Assembly: GCF_016656965.1 (NCBI RefSeq)
Contig: NZ_CP067977.1
Span: 1,698,501 to 1,762,500, forward strand
Length of the DNA: 64,000 bases
From: Brevundimonas vitisensis
GTDB taxonomy: Bacteria > Pseudomonadota > Alphaproteobacteria > Caulobacterales > Caulobacteraceae
Direction of reading: 5' to 3'
The position numbers and the translations under genes are program-made. Under the pieces are notes generated by a model. It saw nothing but the letters and a program-made list of their open reading frames with translations, ran no database searches and had not been told where the DNA came from. Below, piece by piece: positions 35,028-44,626 of this stretch. The stretch's first letter is position 1. Every line of letters starts with the position of its first letter.

Positions 35028-36008
35028 ATGGCTGAGATTTCGCCCGGTCTGGTCACCGTCTTCGGAGGGTCCGGTTTCGTCGGCACCCAGGTGGTCCGCG
35101 CACTGGCCCGTCGGGGCTGGCGGGTGAGGGTGGCCGTGCGCCGCCCGAGCCTGGCCTTCGATCTGCGCCCCCTGGGCGATGTCGGCCAGATTCAGCCGAT
35201 CCGTTGCGACGTCACGGACAAGGACCAGGTCGCTGCCGCCCTCGTCGGCGCCGATGCTGCCGTCAATCTGGTTGGCATCCTGTTCGAGACGCCGTCGCGC
35301 AAATTCCAGGCCCTGCATGTCGAGGGGGCCCGCACCGTGGCCCAGGCCTGCGCCGATGCCGGGGTGACGCGCCTTGTTCAGATGTCCGCGATCGGAGCCG
35401 ATACCGAAGCGGCCGGTCTGTATGGCCGCACCAAGGGTCAGGCCGAGGCGGCCGTCCGCGCCGTGCGTCCCGACGCCGTGATCCTGCGCCCCTCGATCGT
35501 GTTCGGCGCCGGCGACGGCTTTCTGAACCGGTTTGCCGAAATGGCCTCGTTTGCGCCGGCCCTGCCCCTGATCGGTGGCGGGCAGACGAAATTCCAGCCC
35601 GTCTATGTCGGTGACGTCGCCGAGGCGGTCGCCCGCGCGGTGATCCGGCGCGACGCTGCCGGTCGCACCTTTGAACTGGGCGGCCCGGCCGTAATGACCT
35701 TCGAAGAAGTCCTGCAGCTGATTCTGCGCGAGACTCATCGCCAGCGCCTGTTGCTGCCCCTGCCCTTCTTCGCCGCACGCGCGATCGGGTCTCTGGCCCA
35801 GCTGACGGCGGTCATCGGCATCCCCCCGGTCCTGACGCAGGATCAGGTGGTCATGCTGCAAACCGACAATGTCGTCGCCCTGGGCGCAGAGGGGCTGGCC
35901 GCCCTGGACATCCAGCCCACCGGGATCGAAGCCATCGCTCCGTCCTACCTGTGGCGCTATCGCCGTGGCGGCCAGTTCGCCGAAAAGCCGGTCTCGCTCA
36001 CAGCCTAG
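35028..36008 (+). CDS. Complex I NDUFA9-like NAD(P)-binding protein
   Basis: 326-residue atypical short-chain dehydrogenase of the NDUFA9 family. The dinucleotide motif is VFGGSGFVGTQVV. The expected YGRTKGQAE segment, RPSIVFGAGDGF and QPVYVGDVAEA are present. In mitochondria and some alphaproteobacteria the homologue is a complex I accessory subunit; here it could also be a free oxidoreductase. The ATG at 35028 has ggag 6 bp upstream and is preferred over a TTG at 35016. It is convergent with uppP. Confidence 0.88.
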   Translation: MAEISPGLVTVFGGSGFVGTQVVRALARRGWRVRVAVRRPSLAFDLRPLGDVGQIQPIRCDVTDKDQVAAALVGADAAVNLVGILFETPSRKFQALHVEGARTVAQACADAGVTRLVQMSAIGADTEAAGLYGRTKGQAEAAVRAVRPDAVILRPSIVFGAGDGFLNRFAEMASFAPALPLIGGGQTKFQPVYVGDVAEAVARAVIRRDAAGRTFELGGPAVMTFEEVLQLILRETHRQRLLLPLPFFAARAIGSLAQLTAVIGIPPVLTQDQVVMLQTDNVVALGAEGLAALDIQPTGIEAIAPSYLWRYRRGGQFAEKPVSLTA

Positions 36009-36024
36009 CGAGCCGGCCGGCCTC

Positions 36025-36825
36025 CTAGTACAGCCACATACCCAGCAGGCCGACTGTGCCCACGACGATGCGCCAGAAGGCGAAGGGGGCAAAGCCGTAG
36101 CGCCCGACGAAGTCCACCAGGGCCCGCACGACGAACAGGCCGCTGACGAAGGACACCACAAAGCCGATGGCGATCAGGCCCATGACGTCGCCGGTGATCA
36201 GTTCGCGGCTCTCCCAGAAGTCCAGGCTGAAGGCCGCAACCATGGTCGGAATGGCCAGGAAGAACGAGAACTCGGCCGCTGCACGCTTGTCGACACCCAG
36301 CAGCAGACCGCCGACGATGGTCGCCCCACTGCGCGACACGCCGGGCACGATCGACAGGCACTGAAACAGGCCGACGCCCAGCGCCGTCTTCCAAGAGAAT
36401 TTCATCGCATCATACTCACGCGGCACCGGGGCCCAACGCTCCAGAGCGATCAGGGCAAAACCGCCGATGATCAGGGTGATGCAGACGATTGTGGTGTTGA
36501 ACAGCACATCCTTGATGAAGCCGTGGAACAGCAGGCCCACGATCGCGGAAGGGATGAAGGCCAGCAGCACCGAGATGGCGAAGCGCCGGGCGGCCGGATC
36601 CTTGCCGGGCAGGCCCAGAAGGACCTTCCACAGCCTTTGGAAATAGAGGGCCACCACCGCCAGGATGGCTCCCAGCTGGATCATGACGATAAAGGTGTCC
36701 CAAGGCTCGTCGCCCAGGCCGAGGGCCTGTTTGGTCAAGAGCAGGTGACCGGTCGAGGAGACAGGGATGAACTCGGTCAGCCCCTCGACAAGGCCCAGTA
36801 TGATCGCCGCCAGCCAGTCCGCCAT
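36025..36825 (-). CDS. uppP: Undecaprenyl-diphosphate phosphatase
   Basis: 266-residue inner-membrane enzyme (BacA/UppP) that recycles the undecaprenyl carrier lipid for peptidoglycan and glycan export. The two signature regions are present: EGLTEFIPVSSTGHLLL near the N-terminus and PGVSRSGATI in the middle. About eight transmembrane helices. Full length for the family. Confidence 0.96.
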   Translation of the reverse strand: MADWLAAIILGLVEGLTEFIPVSSTGHLLLTKQALGLGDEPWDTFIVMIQLGAILAVVALYFQRLWKVLLGLPGKDPAARRFAISVLLAFIPSAIVGLLFHGFIKDVLFNTTIVCITLIIGGFALIALERWAPVPREYDAMKFSWKTALGVGLFQCLSIVPGVSRSGATIVGGLLLGVDKRAAAEFSFFLAIPTMVAAFSLDFWESRELITGDVMGLIAIGFVVSFVSGLFVVRALVDFVGRYGFAPFAFWRIVVGTVGLLGMWLY

Positions 36826-36851
36826 GAAATCCCCGATCGCTGCCCGGCCGA

Positions 36852-38027
36852 TCAGTTCGCGCCAGGTTCAGGACCCACATAGCGCAGCCGGGCCCGGATA
36901 GGCGAGCCATCGATGGCCTGATCCAGAGCATGGGCCAGAAGACCGGTCAGCCGCCCGATCATCAGCAGGTCCGACGCCCCCTCGCGGGGCAGATCCAGGC
37001 GGCGGGCCACCAGGGCCAGGGCCATGGCCAGATCGGGTTCGTGACCGCTGACGTCCCGCCCCTGATGCAGCACCGTCGCCAGATCAGTCGGCAGGTCGGT
37101 AGCACCCAGCAGCGCCGCTGCGCGGGGGTCTCCTTCGGGCCAGTCGGCTGAACCGAAGCCGGGGACCCTGCCCTCGGCCTCGAAGCGGCGACGCACGGCC
37201 GCGGCAGGGTCGCGCCGCGCCTCGAACAGCCAGGCCGAGACCGAGCCCACCTCCATCGCCAGTCGAGACCCGGCCACGGTGGTGATCCCGGCCAGGGCGG
37301 CACCCGCCATCGGTGCGCCGCCGCTGGCTGCCGCCCGGCTTGCCAGCACGGCGGCGTCCAGTTCGTGATCGGCAGACAGAACCAGGGCCCGGCGGATCAG
37401 ATGGGCGTCGCGCTCCAGCACCTTCCAGCCGCGAGCGAGACGCTGATGGAAATGCAGGCGGGGGCCGGGACCGGCGACCGCATCCACCGCTTCGTTCAGG
37501 ACTGATGCGGCCTCGTGGCGAAGCTCATCCGCCGCCCGGCTGGTCGACACGGCGTCTTCCTGGGCCCGCCGGCCGAGGGCCGCATACAGGCGCGCGCGGG
37601 CCGAGCCCCCGGTTACCGCATCCACCCGTGGCTTAAGCCCCGGAAAGGGATTGGCTTCCCGCAGATGCCAGAGGCGGCGCGCGACCTCTTCGACCGTCGC
37701 GTTCTGAGACAGCTGGGCGGCGTCCAGTCCCCGATAGAACAGTCGCCCGCCGGCCACCACGGACACCGACGACAGAATGCTCGCCTCGCCCCTGGCCGCT
37801 GCGCCCTGAGCCGGCACCAGGACCAGGCTGTCGCCCCCCGCTGCGGAGCCCTGTCCAGAGGCCATTCGGGCGATGTCATCGACGGCATACAGGCTGCGCC
37901 GGGGGTCGGTGGGATCGGGCCGGGCCGCAATCCGGCCCCGGCTGACATAGGCGTAGAGGGTCTGGGGCTTGACGCCCAGGCGCGACAGCGCCTCGCCTCG
38001 TCCGATCCAGCGCCCTTCGGCGTCCAT
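36852..38027 (-). CDS. Citrate synthase-family protein with N-terminal HTH
   Basis: 391-residue protein. The first ~50 residues (GRGEALSRLGVKPQTLYAYVSRGRI) form a MerR/excisionase-like helix-turn-helix. A linker precedes a citrate-synthase-like domain with FYRGLDAAQL, GPRLHFHQRLARGWKVLERD and ADHELDAAVLASR. SADHELDAA carries the catalytic-His region of citrate synthases. The substrate is unknown; it may be a citrate/2-methylcitrate synthase variant or a metabolite-sensing regulator. The ATG at 38027 avoids overlap with the divergent CDF gene; ATG 38039 is an alternative. Confidence 0.82.
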   Translation of the reverse strand: MDAEGRWIGRGEALSRLGVKPQTLYAYVSRGRIAARPDPTDPRRSLYAVDDIARMASGQGSAAGGDSLVLVPAQGAAARGEASILSSVSVVAGGRLFYRGLDAAQLSQNATVEEVARRLWHLREANPFPGLKPRVDAVTGGSARARLYAALGRRAQEDAVSTSRAADELRHEAASVLNEAVDAVAGPGPRLHFHQRLARGWKVLERDAHLIRRALVLSADHELDAAVLASRAAASGGAPMAGAALAGITTVAGSRLAMEVGSVSAWLFEARRDPAAAVRRRFEAEGRVPGFGSADWPEGDPRAAALLGATDLPTDLATVLHQGRDVSGHEPDLAMALALVARRLDLPREGASDLLMIGRLTGLLAHALDQAIDGSPIRARLRYVGPEPGAN

Positions 38028-38092
38028 GTCCCGTCCCATCGATTGAATGTCGGTGTGATCTACCCGCGGACCATGCGGCGGTTTGATGACCA

Positions 38093-38108
38093 TAAAGCTA
38101 AGGTTAAC
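38093..38108 (+). promoter_or_regulatory. CtrA-like half-conserved box TAAA-N7-TTAAC
   Basis: TAAA, seven bases, then TTAAC, one mismatch from the Caulobacter CtrA consensus TTAA-N7-TTAA(C). It lies in the divergent region between the citrate-synthase-like and CDF genes. Candidate only. Confidence 0.3.
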
Positions 38109-38170
38109 GCATCGAACCGCGTTTTGCAGCCTGGCATTGGCAAGGGTGTCGCTTTCGGCGACAAGGCGGA

Positions 38171-39178
38171 ATGACCGCTCCCTCCTCCTCGGGCAATACA
38201 GATCAGGCACGGATCGACGCCCAGCTGACCGTGCGCCGGGTGACCGGCCTGTCGGTCGGAGTGGCCGTCGTCCTGATCGCCCTCAAGGCCTTTGCGCTGG
38301 GGGCTTCCGGCTCGGTATCGATCCTGGCCACCCTGGCGGATTCCGGGCTGGACCTGATCGCGTCCCTGGCCACCTTCTATGCCGTGCGCTGGGCCGCCGC
38401 CCCGCCCGACGAGGCGCATCGCTATGGCCATGGAAAGGCGGAGGCTCTGGCCGCTCTCGTCCAGGCCGGACTGGTGTTCGCCTCGGCCCTGTTCATCGGC
38501 TGGGCCGCAGTGAACCGCATACTGGACCCGCGCCCGGTCACCGCCGGCAGCTGGAGCGTGGGCGTCATGCTGATCTCCATGGCCCTGACCGGCTGGCTGG
38601 TGTGGATGCAGACCCGTGCCGTCAAGGCCAGCGGGTCCATCGCCGTGGCGGGCGACCGCGCCCACTATGCGGCGGACATGGCGGCCAATCTGGTCGCGCT
38701 GATCGGCGTCGCATCGGGAGCCTTCCTGAACGCGCCCGGCCTGGACGCGGCGGCCGGTCTGGTCGTGGCGGTCTGGCTGTTCTGGGGGGCGGCAGGCATG
38801 CTGCGGGTCGCAGCCCAGCAACTGCTGGATCGCGCCGCGCCGGACGAAGACCGGATTGCCGTCACCACCGCCGTTCTGGCCGATCCCCGCATATCCGGCG
38901 TTCATCAGTTGCGAACCCGCCGGGCCGGGCCGATCCTGATGGTCCAGATGCATGTAGATCTGGAACCCAGCCTGACCCTGATCCAGGCCCACGACATCGT
39001 GGTGGAGGCCGAACGCCGCGTTCTGGCCGTTCGGCCGGGAGCCGACATCATTATTCACCCGGACCCGCGCGGCCGGGCCGAAACCCACACAGCGGCCCCG
39101 GACAACGCTCCGGCCACCGGATCCTCGGCGGTACCGCCCAGCCCGTCGGCGACGCCCTCCAAGGGTCCCTGGTCCTGA
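38171..39178 (+). CDS. Cation diffusion facilitator (FieF-like) transporter
   Basis: 335-residue metal/proton antiporter with about six transmembrane helices (residues ~25-215) and a cytoplasmic C-terminal domain. Metal sites are visible: ADSGLDL in helix 2 (Asp-x3-Asp type), HRYGHGKAE in the first loop and DRAHYAADM in helix 5 (His-x3-Asp). This combination resembles FieF/YiiP, exporters of zinc, iron or cadmium. A Pro/Ala-rich tail after residue ~295 is not part of the domain. Confidence 0.92.
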   Translation: MTAPSSSGNTDQARIDAQLTVRRVTGLSVGVAVVLIALKAFALGASGSVSILATLADSGLDLIASLATFYAVRWAAAPPDEAHRYGHGKAEALAALVQAGLVFASALFIGWAAVNRILDPRPVTAGSWSVGVMLISMALTGWLVWMQTRAVKASGSIAVAGDRAHYAADMAANLVALIGVASGAFLNAPGLDAAAGLVVAVWLFWGAAGMLRVAAQQLLDRAAPDEDRIAVTTAVLADPRISGVHQLRTRRAGPILMVQMHVDLEPSLTLIQAHDIVVEAERRVLAVRPGADIIIHPDPRGRAETHTAAPDNAPATGSSAVPPSPSATPSKGPWS

Positions 39179-39198
39179 ACGAACCCTGGGCCGCGCGG

Positions 39199-39214
39199 TA
39201 AACGCCGGATTAAC
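39199..39214 (+). promoter_or_regulatory. CtrA-like box TAAA-N7-TTAAC upstream of fzlA
   Basis: Same arrangement as 38093-38108 (TAAA, seven bases, TTAAC), ending 24 bp before the fzlA start. The closeness to the start codon would need a short leader. Candidate only. Confidence 0.3.
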
Positions 39215-39237
39215 GGCCTGGGGTGCAGGACTGCGCC

Positions 39238-39921
39238 ATGGCCGAGACGCTGCTGTATCATTTTGCCTTCGACCCCGCGTCGCGTGCCGCGCGCCTGGCG
39301 CTGGGCGAAGCCCGGATCGAATGGACCGAGACTGCGGTCCGGCCCTGGGAAGCGGACTGCCCGGTGCGTGACCTGAACCCGTCGGGCATGCCTCCCGTGC
39401 TGCAGACAACCCATCAGGGCCGTGCCCTGACCTTGTGCGAGATCGCGTCGATCCTGGGCTGGATCGAGGACCGGACCAAGGACGCCGTCCTGTTGCCGGG
39501 CGATGCCGCCGAACGCGCAGAGGCCCGCCGCCTGGTGGCCTGGTTCGAGCGACGCTTCACCGACGAAGTCGACGCTGTCCTGCTGCATGAGCGGATGGAA
39601 AAGCCGCTTCTGCGACTGGGACCACCCGAGGCCCGGGCCCTGCGCGAGGGACGCGAGGCCCTGAAGGCGCACCTGGCTCTTCTGGAGTCTCTGGCCGCCG
39701 CACGCGACTGGCTGGCGGGGCGTCGTCTCAGTCAAGCGGACCTGGTGGCGGCTGCCCATCTGTCGATCCTGGACTATTTCGGCGAGGTGCCGTGGGCGTC
39801 CTGGCCGTCGCTGAAGACCTGGTACATGAAGATCAAGTCCCGGCCCTGTTTCCGGCCCCTGCTGGCGGACCGCTTTCCGGGCGTGGCGGCCGTAGCCTGG
39901 TACGCCGATCTGGATTTCTGA
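39238..39921 (+). CDS. fzlA: FzlA-like glutathione S-transferase fold division protein
   Basis: 227-residue GST-fold protein. Length, the Trp-containing segment RPWEAD at ~36-40, and the C-terminal sequence ending AWYADLDF match what is known of FzlA, an FtsZ-binding division factor essential in Caulobacter, better than metabolic GSTs. The neighbour queG is also a common partner in alphaproteobacteria. The N-terminal glutathione-site residues are poorly conserved (FAFDPASRAARL). Identification is from pattern and context; an ordinary GST is the alternative. Start at ATG 39238 rather than 39223. Confidence 0.75.
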   Translation: MAETLLYHFAFDPASRAARLALGEARIEWTETAVRPWEADCPVRDLNPSGMPPVLQTTHQGRALTLCEIASILGWIEDRTKDAVLLPGDAAERAEARRLVAWFERRFTDEVDAVLLHERMEKPLLRLGPPEARALREGREALKAHLALLESLAAARDWLAGRRLSQADLVAAAHLSILDYFGEVPWASWPSLKTWYMKIKSRPCFRPLLADRFPGVAAVAWYADLDF

Positions 39922-39946
39922 GCCGATCGCGTCCAGACCGCCTGCC

Positions 39947-41068
39947 ATGGCCGTCGATCCCCGTCCCTCCATTCGCGAACGCGCCCTGGCCCTGGGCTTT
40001 GACGCCTGCCAGTTCGCCTCGGCGGCCGAGCCGTGGAATGCCGGAGAGCGGCTGGCCCATTTCGTCCAGGCCGGGCGTCACGGGGAGATGGGCTGGATGG
40101 AAACCACCCTGGCCCGCCGCGCCCACCCCACGGCCATGTGGGATGGAGCCAGGACGGCGATTGTCCTGGGCATGAACTATGGCCCCGAGACCGATCCCCT
40201 GCCGCAGATGGCTGACGTGGGTGCAGGCTATCTGTCGGTCTATGCGCGGGGCGACGACTATCACGAGGTCATCAAGGGCCGCCTGAAGACCCTGGCCGGC
40301 CAGGTCGCCGCCTTGACGGGGCAGGACGTCAAGGTCTTCGTCGACACCGCCCCCCTGATGGAGAAGCCGCTGGCCCAGCGGGCCGGCCTGGGCTGGCAGG
40401 GCAAGCACACCAATCTGCTGTCGCGCCGCCACGGCAACTGGCTGTTCCTGGGCGTCATCCTGACCGCGGCAGAGCTGGAGGTCGACGCCGCCGAGATCGA
40501 CCATTGCGGCTCCTGCACCGCCTGTCTGACCGCCTGTCCCACCAATGCCTTTCCGGCCCCCTATCAGCTGGATGCGCGGCGCTGCCTGTCCTACCTGACC
40601 ATAGAGTTCGCTGGCCCATGGCCGGTCGAGTTCCGCACCGCGACCGGCAGCCGGATCTATGGCTGCGACGACTGTCTGGCCGTCTGCCCCTGGAACAAAT
40701 TCGCCAGCACGGCCCGCGAGGGACGATTGATGGCCCGCGCCGCTCTCGTTTCGCCGCGGCTTTCGGACCTGGCTGCCCTGGATGACGCCGCCTTTCGCAC
40801 TCTTTTCGCCAAAAACCCCGTCAAGCGGATCGGCCGGGACCGGTTCGTGCGGAACGTCCTTTATGCGATCGGAAACAGCGCCGATCCGAACCTGATCGCT
40901 GCGGCACAGGCCCGGCTCGGCGACGAGTCAGCCTTGGTCCGGGGCGCGGCCGTCTGGGCCCTGTCGCGCCTGGCCGATACCGCCCGGTTCCTCGCTTGGC
41001 GCAACGAGGCGATGAATCACGAAACCGATCCTGGTGTGTTGGCGGAATGGGACGGAACGGCCCCCTGA
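39947..41068 (+). CDS. queG: Epoxyqueuosine reductase
   Basis: 373-residue cobalamin-dependent enzyme for the last step of queuosine synthesis in tRNA. Two 4Fe-4S binding motifs are clear: CGSCTACLTACP and CDDCLAVCP. The N-terminal B12-binding part holds the expected TAPLMEKPLAQRAGLGWQGKHTNL segment with the catalytic-Asp region just before it (VFVDT). A C-terminal HEAT-like repeat (residues ~310-360) follows. It starts 25 bp after fzlA, likely the same transcript. Confidence 0.96.
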   Translation: MAVDPRPSIRERALALGFDACQFASAAEPWNAGERLAHFVQAGRHGEMGWMETTLARRAHPTAMWDGARTAIVLGMNYGPETDPLPQMADVGAGYLSVYARGDDYHEVIKGRLKTLAGQVAALTGQDVKVFVDTAPLMEKPLAQRAGLGWQGKHTNLLSRRHGNWLFLGVILTAAELEVDAAEIDHCGSCTACLTACPTNAFPAPYQLDARRCLSYLTIEFAGPWPVEFRTATGSRIYGCDDCLAVCPWNKFASTAREGRLMARAALVSPRLSDLAALDDAAFRTLFAKNPVKRIGRDRFVRNVLYAIGNSADPNLIAAAQARLGDESALVRGAAVWALSRLADTARFLAWRNEAMNHETDPGVLAEWDGTAP

Positions 41069-41133
41069 TATCCCGGGCTTTCCGCAGACCCGCGTTCTTG
41101 CTATGTTCCCGTCACAACTGGAGGGAGATAGCC

Positions 41134-41757
41134 GTGGCCGAAGAGATCGTCTTCTATACCAATCCGATGTCGCGAGGCCGGATCGTCCGGTGGATGCTGG
41201 AGGAAGTCGGCCAACCGTATCGGGCCGTCGTCCTGGACTATGGCACCACGATGAAGGCCCCCGACTATCTGGCGCTGAACCCCATGGGCAAGGTGCCGAC
41301 GATCACCCATGGCGAAGTGACCGTCAGCGAATGCGCGGCGATCTGTGCCTATCTGGCCGACGCCTTCCCTCAGGCGGGCCTGGCGCCGGCGCTGGATGAC
41401 CCGATGCGCGGGCCCTATCTGCGCTGGATGTTCTTTGCCGCGGGGCCGGTCGAGGCTGCGGTCACGGCCAGATCGCTGGGTCTGCTTGCCCCTGCCGACA
41501 AGGCGGGCATGGTCGGTTACGGCACCTTCGACACCGTGATCGATACCCTGGAGACCGCCGTGAGCGGCGGCCCCTATATCCTTGGCGAGAGGTTCAGCGC
41601 CGCCGATGTCTATGTCGGCAGTCAGATCGCCTGGGGGCTGCAGTTCAAATCCATCCCCGAACGCCCGGCCTTTGCCCCCTATGCCGCCCGGATCACCGCG
41701 CGCGAGGCTGCGGTCCGTGCGCGTGCCCTGGATGATGCGCTGATTTCCGCAGCCTAA
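41134..41757 (+). CDS. Glutathione S-transferase
   Basis: 207-residue GST. The N-terminal thioredoxin-like domain has FYTNPMSRGRIVRWMLEE (Ser at the glutathione thiol site), the cis-Pro loop GKVPTI and ESCAA-like VSECAAICAYL. The C-terminal helical domain has the N-capping FSAADVYVGSQ. The GTG start at 41134 is favoured by gagggag 6 bp upstream. It lies 65 bp after queG and converges on pnp across a shared terminator. Confidence 0.9.
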   Translation: MAEEIVFYTNPMSRGRIVRWMLEEVGQPYRAVVLDYGTTMKAPDYLALNPMGKVPTITHGEVTVSECAAICAYLADAFPQAGLAPALDDPMRGPYLRWMFFAAGPVEAAVTARSLGLLAPADKAGMVGYGTFDTVIDTLETAVSGGPYILGERFSAADVYVGSQIAWGLQFKSIPERPAFAPYAARITAREAAVRARALDDALISAA

Positions 41758-41763
41758 GAAAAA

Positions 41764-41787
41764 GGCCCCGCTGTTTCCAGCGGGGCC
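41764..41787. terminator. Bidirectional terminator between GST and pnp genes
   Basis: A perfect 10-bp stem ggccccgctg / cagcggggcc with loop tttc. On the minus strand it is followed by tttttctt, a strong stop for pnp. On the plus strand cgtttcatt follows, so it may also stop GST transcription. Confidence 0.88.
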
Positions 41788-41807
41788 CGTTTCATTCGAT
41801 CGCTGGA

Positions 41808-44042
41808 TCAGCGACGGCTGCGACCACGGTCGCCGCCACGCTCGCCGTCCCGCTTGGGACGGCCACCGCCACCGGTATCCTCGGCCAGAGGCGGCTCGCC
41901 GCGTTCGGCCCGTTCGGCGTTGATCTTGTCCGTCAGGTCTTCACCCGTGGTCTGATCGACGACCTTCATCGACAGCTTGGTCTTGCCGCGATCGTCCATG
42001 CCCAGGAACTTGACCTTGACCTCCTGGCCCTCGCTCAGGACGTCGGCCGGGTTGGCGACGCGTTCCAGAGCGATCTGGCTGACGTGGACCAAGCCGTCCT
42101 TGGCCCCGAAGAAGTTCACGAAGGCGCCGAAGTCGACGACCTTCACGACCTTGCCGGAATAGATCATGCCGGGCTCGGGCTCGGACACGATGGACTGGAT
42201 CCAGGTCTTGGCGGCGTCGATCTTTTCCTGCTCCGAAGCGGCGATCTTGACCGTGCCGTCGTCCTCGATGTTGATCTTGGCGCCGGTCTTTTCGACGATC
42301 TCGCGGATCACCTTGCCGCCGGTGCCGATCACTTCGCGGATCTTGTCGACCGGAACCTTGATGGACTCGATCTTGGGCGCGAACTCGCCCAGCTCGGTCC
42401 GGGCGCCGTCGATGGCCTTGTCCATCTCGTCCAGGATGTGCAGGCGACCGGCCGACGCCTGGGCGATGGCCTTCTTCATGATCTCTTCGGTGATACCGGC
42501 GACCTTGATGTCCATCTGAAGGCTGGTGATGCCGTCACGGGTGCCGGCGACCTTGAAGTCCATGTCGCCCAGGTGGTCTTCGTCACCCAGGATGTCCGAC
42601 AGGATAGCGAACTCACCCGACGGCTCCAGGATCAGGCCCATGGCGATGCCCGACACGGGCTTCTTCAGCGGCACGCCCGCATCCATCAGCGCCAGCGACG
42701 AACCGCAGACCGTGGCCATGGAGGACGAGCCGTTGGACTCGGTGATCTCCGACACCAGACGGATCGTGTAGGGGAAGTCCTCGTTCGAAGGCAGCATCGG
42801 GCGGATCGCCCGCCAGGCCAGCTTGCCGTGACCGATTTCCCGGCGACCAGCACCGCCCATCCGTCCGGTCTCGCCGACCGAATAGGGAGGGAAGTTGTAG
42901 TGCAGCAGGAACTTCTCTTTGTACGTCCCGGTCAGGGCGTCGATGTACTGCTCGTCCTCGCCGGTGCCCAGGGTGGCGACGACGATCGCCTGGGTTTCGC
43001 CGCGGGTGAACAGGGCCGAGCCGTGGGTGCGCGGGAAGATGCCGACTTCCGAAACGATGTCGCGGACCTTGTCCAGAGCGCGGCCATCGACACGGTGGCC
43101 GTTGTCGATGATGTCGCGACGCAGGACGTGGGCTTCGCATTCCTTGAAGGCGGTCGAGAACTTGGCCGGCTCGACGCCGTCCGGATTCTCGTCGGTCTTC
43201 ACCAGGGCTTCGGCGGCCTTCTTCTTGGCGGCGCCGACGGCGTTGTGGCGGTCATGCTTGGCCGTGTGGGTGTAGGCGGCCTTGATGTCCTCGCCGACCA
43301 GGTTCTGGATCGCGGTGACGACGTCGGAGTGGTCCTCGGCCTGGAAGTCGAACGGCTCCTTGGCGGCGTGCTCGGCCAGTTCGATGATGGCGTCGATGAC
43401 CGGCTGCATGCCCTTGTGGGCGAACATCAGGGCGTCGAGGAAGGTCTGTTCCGACAGTTCCTTGGCTTCGGATTCCACCATCATCAGGGCGTCGGCGGTG
43501 CCGGCGACGACCAGATCCAGGTCGGACTCGGTCAACTGGTCGATGGTCGGGTTCAGCACCAGCTCATTGTTGATGTAGCCGACGCGGGCGGCCGCGATCG
43601 GGCCCATGAAGGGCACGCCCGAGATCGTCAGGGCCGCCGAGGTGGCGACCATGGCCAGGACGTCGGGGTCGTTCTCCAGATCGTGCTGCAGCACGGTGAC
43701 GACCACCTGGGTCTCGTTCTTGAAGCCCTTGACGAACAGGGGGCGGATCGGGCGGTCGATCAGGCGGGAAACCAGGGTTTCCTTTTCGGTCGGACGGCCT
43801 TCACGCTTGAAGTAACCGCCCGGGATCTTGCCGGCGGCAAAGGTCTTTTCTTGGTAGTTGACGGTCAGGGGGAAGAAATCCAGACCCGGCTTGGGCGCAC
43901 GGCCGTAAACGACAGTGGCCAGGACCACGGTCTCGCCATAGGTCGCCAGCACGGCACCGTCGGCCTGGCGGGCAATGCGGCCCGTCTCCAGTGTCAGCGG
44001 GCGTCCGGCCCATTCGATCGTCTTGCGTTTGATGTCGAACAT
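41808..44042 (-). CDS. pnp: Polyribonucleotide nucleotidyltransferase (PNPase)
   Basis: 744-residue 3'-5' phosphorolytic exoribonuclease, core of the RNA degradosome. Two RNase PH domains (residues ~1-230 and ~310-545), a KH domain (~555-615, [12 protein letters not shown]) and an S1 domain (~620-690, [24 protein letters not shown]). The tail is Gly/Arg-rich ([21 protein letters not shown]), a likely RNA-binding or RNase E-binding end. It lies downstream of rpsO, the usual order. Confidence 0.96.
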   Translation of the reverse strand: MFDIKRKTIEWAGRPLTLETGRIARQADGAVLATYGETVVLATVVYGRAPKPGLDFFPLTVNYQEKTFAAGKIPGGYFKREGRPTEKETLVSRLIDRPIRPLFVKGFKNETQVVVTVLQHDLENDPDVLAMVATSAALTISGVPFMGPIAAARVGYINNELVLNPTIDQLTESDLDLVVAGTADALMMVESEAKELSEQTFLDALMFAHKGMQPVIDAIIELAEHAAKEPFDFQAEDHSDVVTAIQNLVGEDIKAAYTHTAKHDRHNAVGAAKKKAAEALVKTDENPDGVEPAKFSTAFKECEAHVLRRDIIDNGHRVDGRALDKVRDIVSEVGIFPRTHGSALFTRGETQAIVVATLGTGEDEQYIDALTGTYKEKFLLHYNFPPYSVGETGRMGGAGRREIGHGKLAWRAIRPMLPSNEDFPYTIRLVSEITESNGSSSMATVCGSSLALMDAGVPLKKPVSGIAMGLILEPSGEFAILSDILGDEDHLGDMDFKVAGTRDGITSLQMDIKVAGITEEIMKKAIAQASAGRLHILDEMDKAIDGARTELGEFAPKIESIKVPVDKIREVIGTGGKVIREIVEKTGAKINIEDDGTVKIAASEQEKIDAAKTWIQSIVSEPEPGMIYSGKVVKVVDFGAFVNFFGAKDGLVHVSQIALERVANPADVLSEGQEVKVKFLGMDDRGKTKLSMKVVDQTTGEDLTDKINAERAERGEPPLAEDTGGGGRPKRDGERGGDRGRSRR

Positions 44043-44341
44043 ATTTCGTCTTTCGTATCCCGGCGGGCGTATTCCCGGCGGGGTCCCATCAGTGGGGGCG
44101 GATGCGTCGGGCGTTCAGTCCTTCGATCCATGAACCGGCCGCCCCATGGCGATCGGTTCGGGAGTAAAAGAGGACCGCTGTGGCCCTCGCGTCTTCGATA
44201 GTGTGAACCGGCTTTGCAGCTTTGCTGACGCTTTGCCGCTCGGGTCCTGCGCCGTACGTCCGGCGGCGCACCGGTGGTCGTTAGGTATGGAAAGAGGCGC
44301 GGACATGGCCCGCGCCTCGGAATCCTAGTCCTGGACAGCGC
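44043..44341. other. rpsO–pnp intergenic region
   Basis: 299 bp without a gene. It contains the rpsO terminator at 44294-44318 and the pnp leader. In other bacteria PNPase represses itself through a hairpin in this leader; I see no obvious conserved hairpin here beyond the terminator. Confidence 0.5.
44294..44318 (-). terminator. Intrinsic terminator of rpsO
   Basis: A 9-bp stem gaggcgcgg / ccgcgcctc with loop, followed on the minus strand by tttcc. It lies 24 bp after the rpsO stop codon. Confidence 0.75.
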
Positions 44342-44611
44342 TTAGCGACGCAGGCCCAGCTTGGTGATCAGTGCAGTGTACCGCTCGCGATCGACCTTGT
44401 TGAGGTGGTCCAGAAGGCGACGGCGCTGCGAAACCATCTTGAGCAGACCGCGACGCGAATGGTTGTCCTTCTTGTGGGTCTTGAAGTGCTCGGTCAGGTT
44501 GGCGATGCGTTCCGACAGGATCGCGACCTGAACCTCGGCCGAGCCGGTGTCGCCCGCGGAACGGGCGTTCTCAGTGATGACTTCCTGCTTGCGTTCAGCA
44601 GTAATCGACAT
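44342..44611 (-). CDS. rpsO: 30S ribosomal protein S15
   Basis: 89-residue S15, full length ([17 protein letters not shown] ... [12 protein letters not shown]), which binds 16S rRNA in the central domain of the small subunit. It contains the conserved [29 protein letters not shown] and RRRLLDHL segments. It lies 15 bp downstream of truB in the rbfA–truB–rpsO run. Confidence 0.98.
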   Translation of the reverse strand: MSITAERKQEVITENARSAGDTGSAEVQVAILSERIANLTEHFKTHKKDNHSRRGLLKMVSQRRRLLDHLNKVDRERYTALITKLGLRR

Positions 44612-44626
44612 CGTGGTTCTCCAGTA

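Noticed and set aside
42084-44201. Plus-strand open frame of 705 codons opposite pnp
   Set aside because: It mirrors PNPase codons and shows no domain; biased composition marks it as a shadow.
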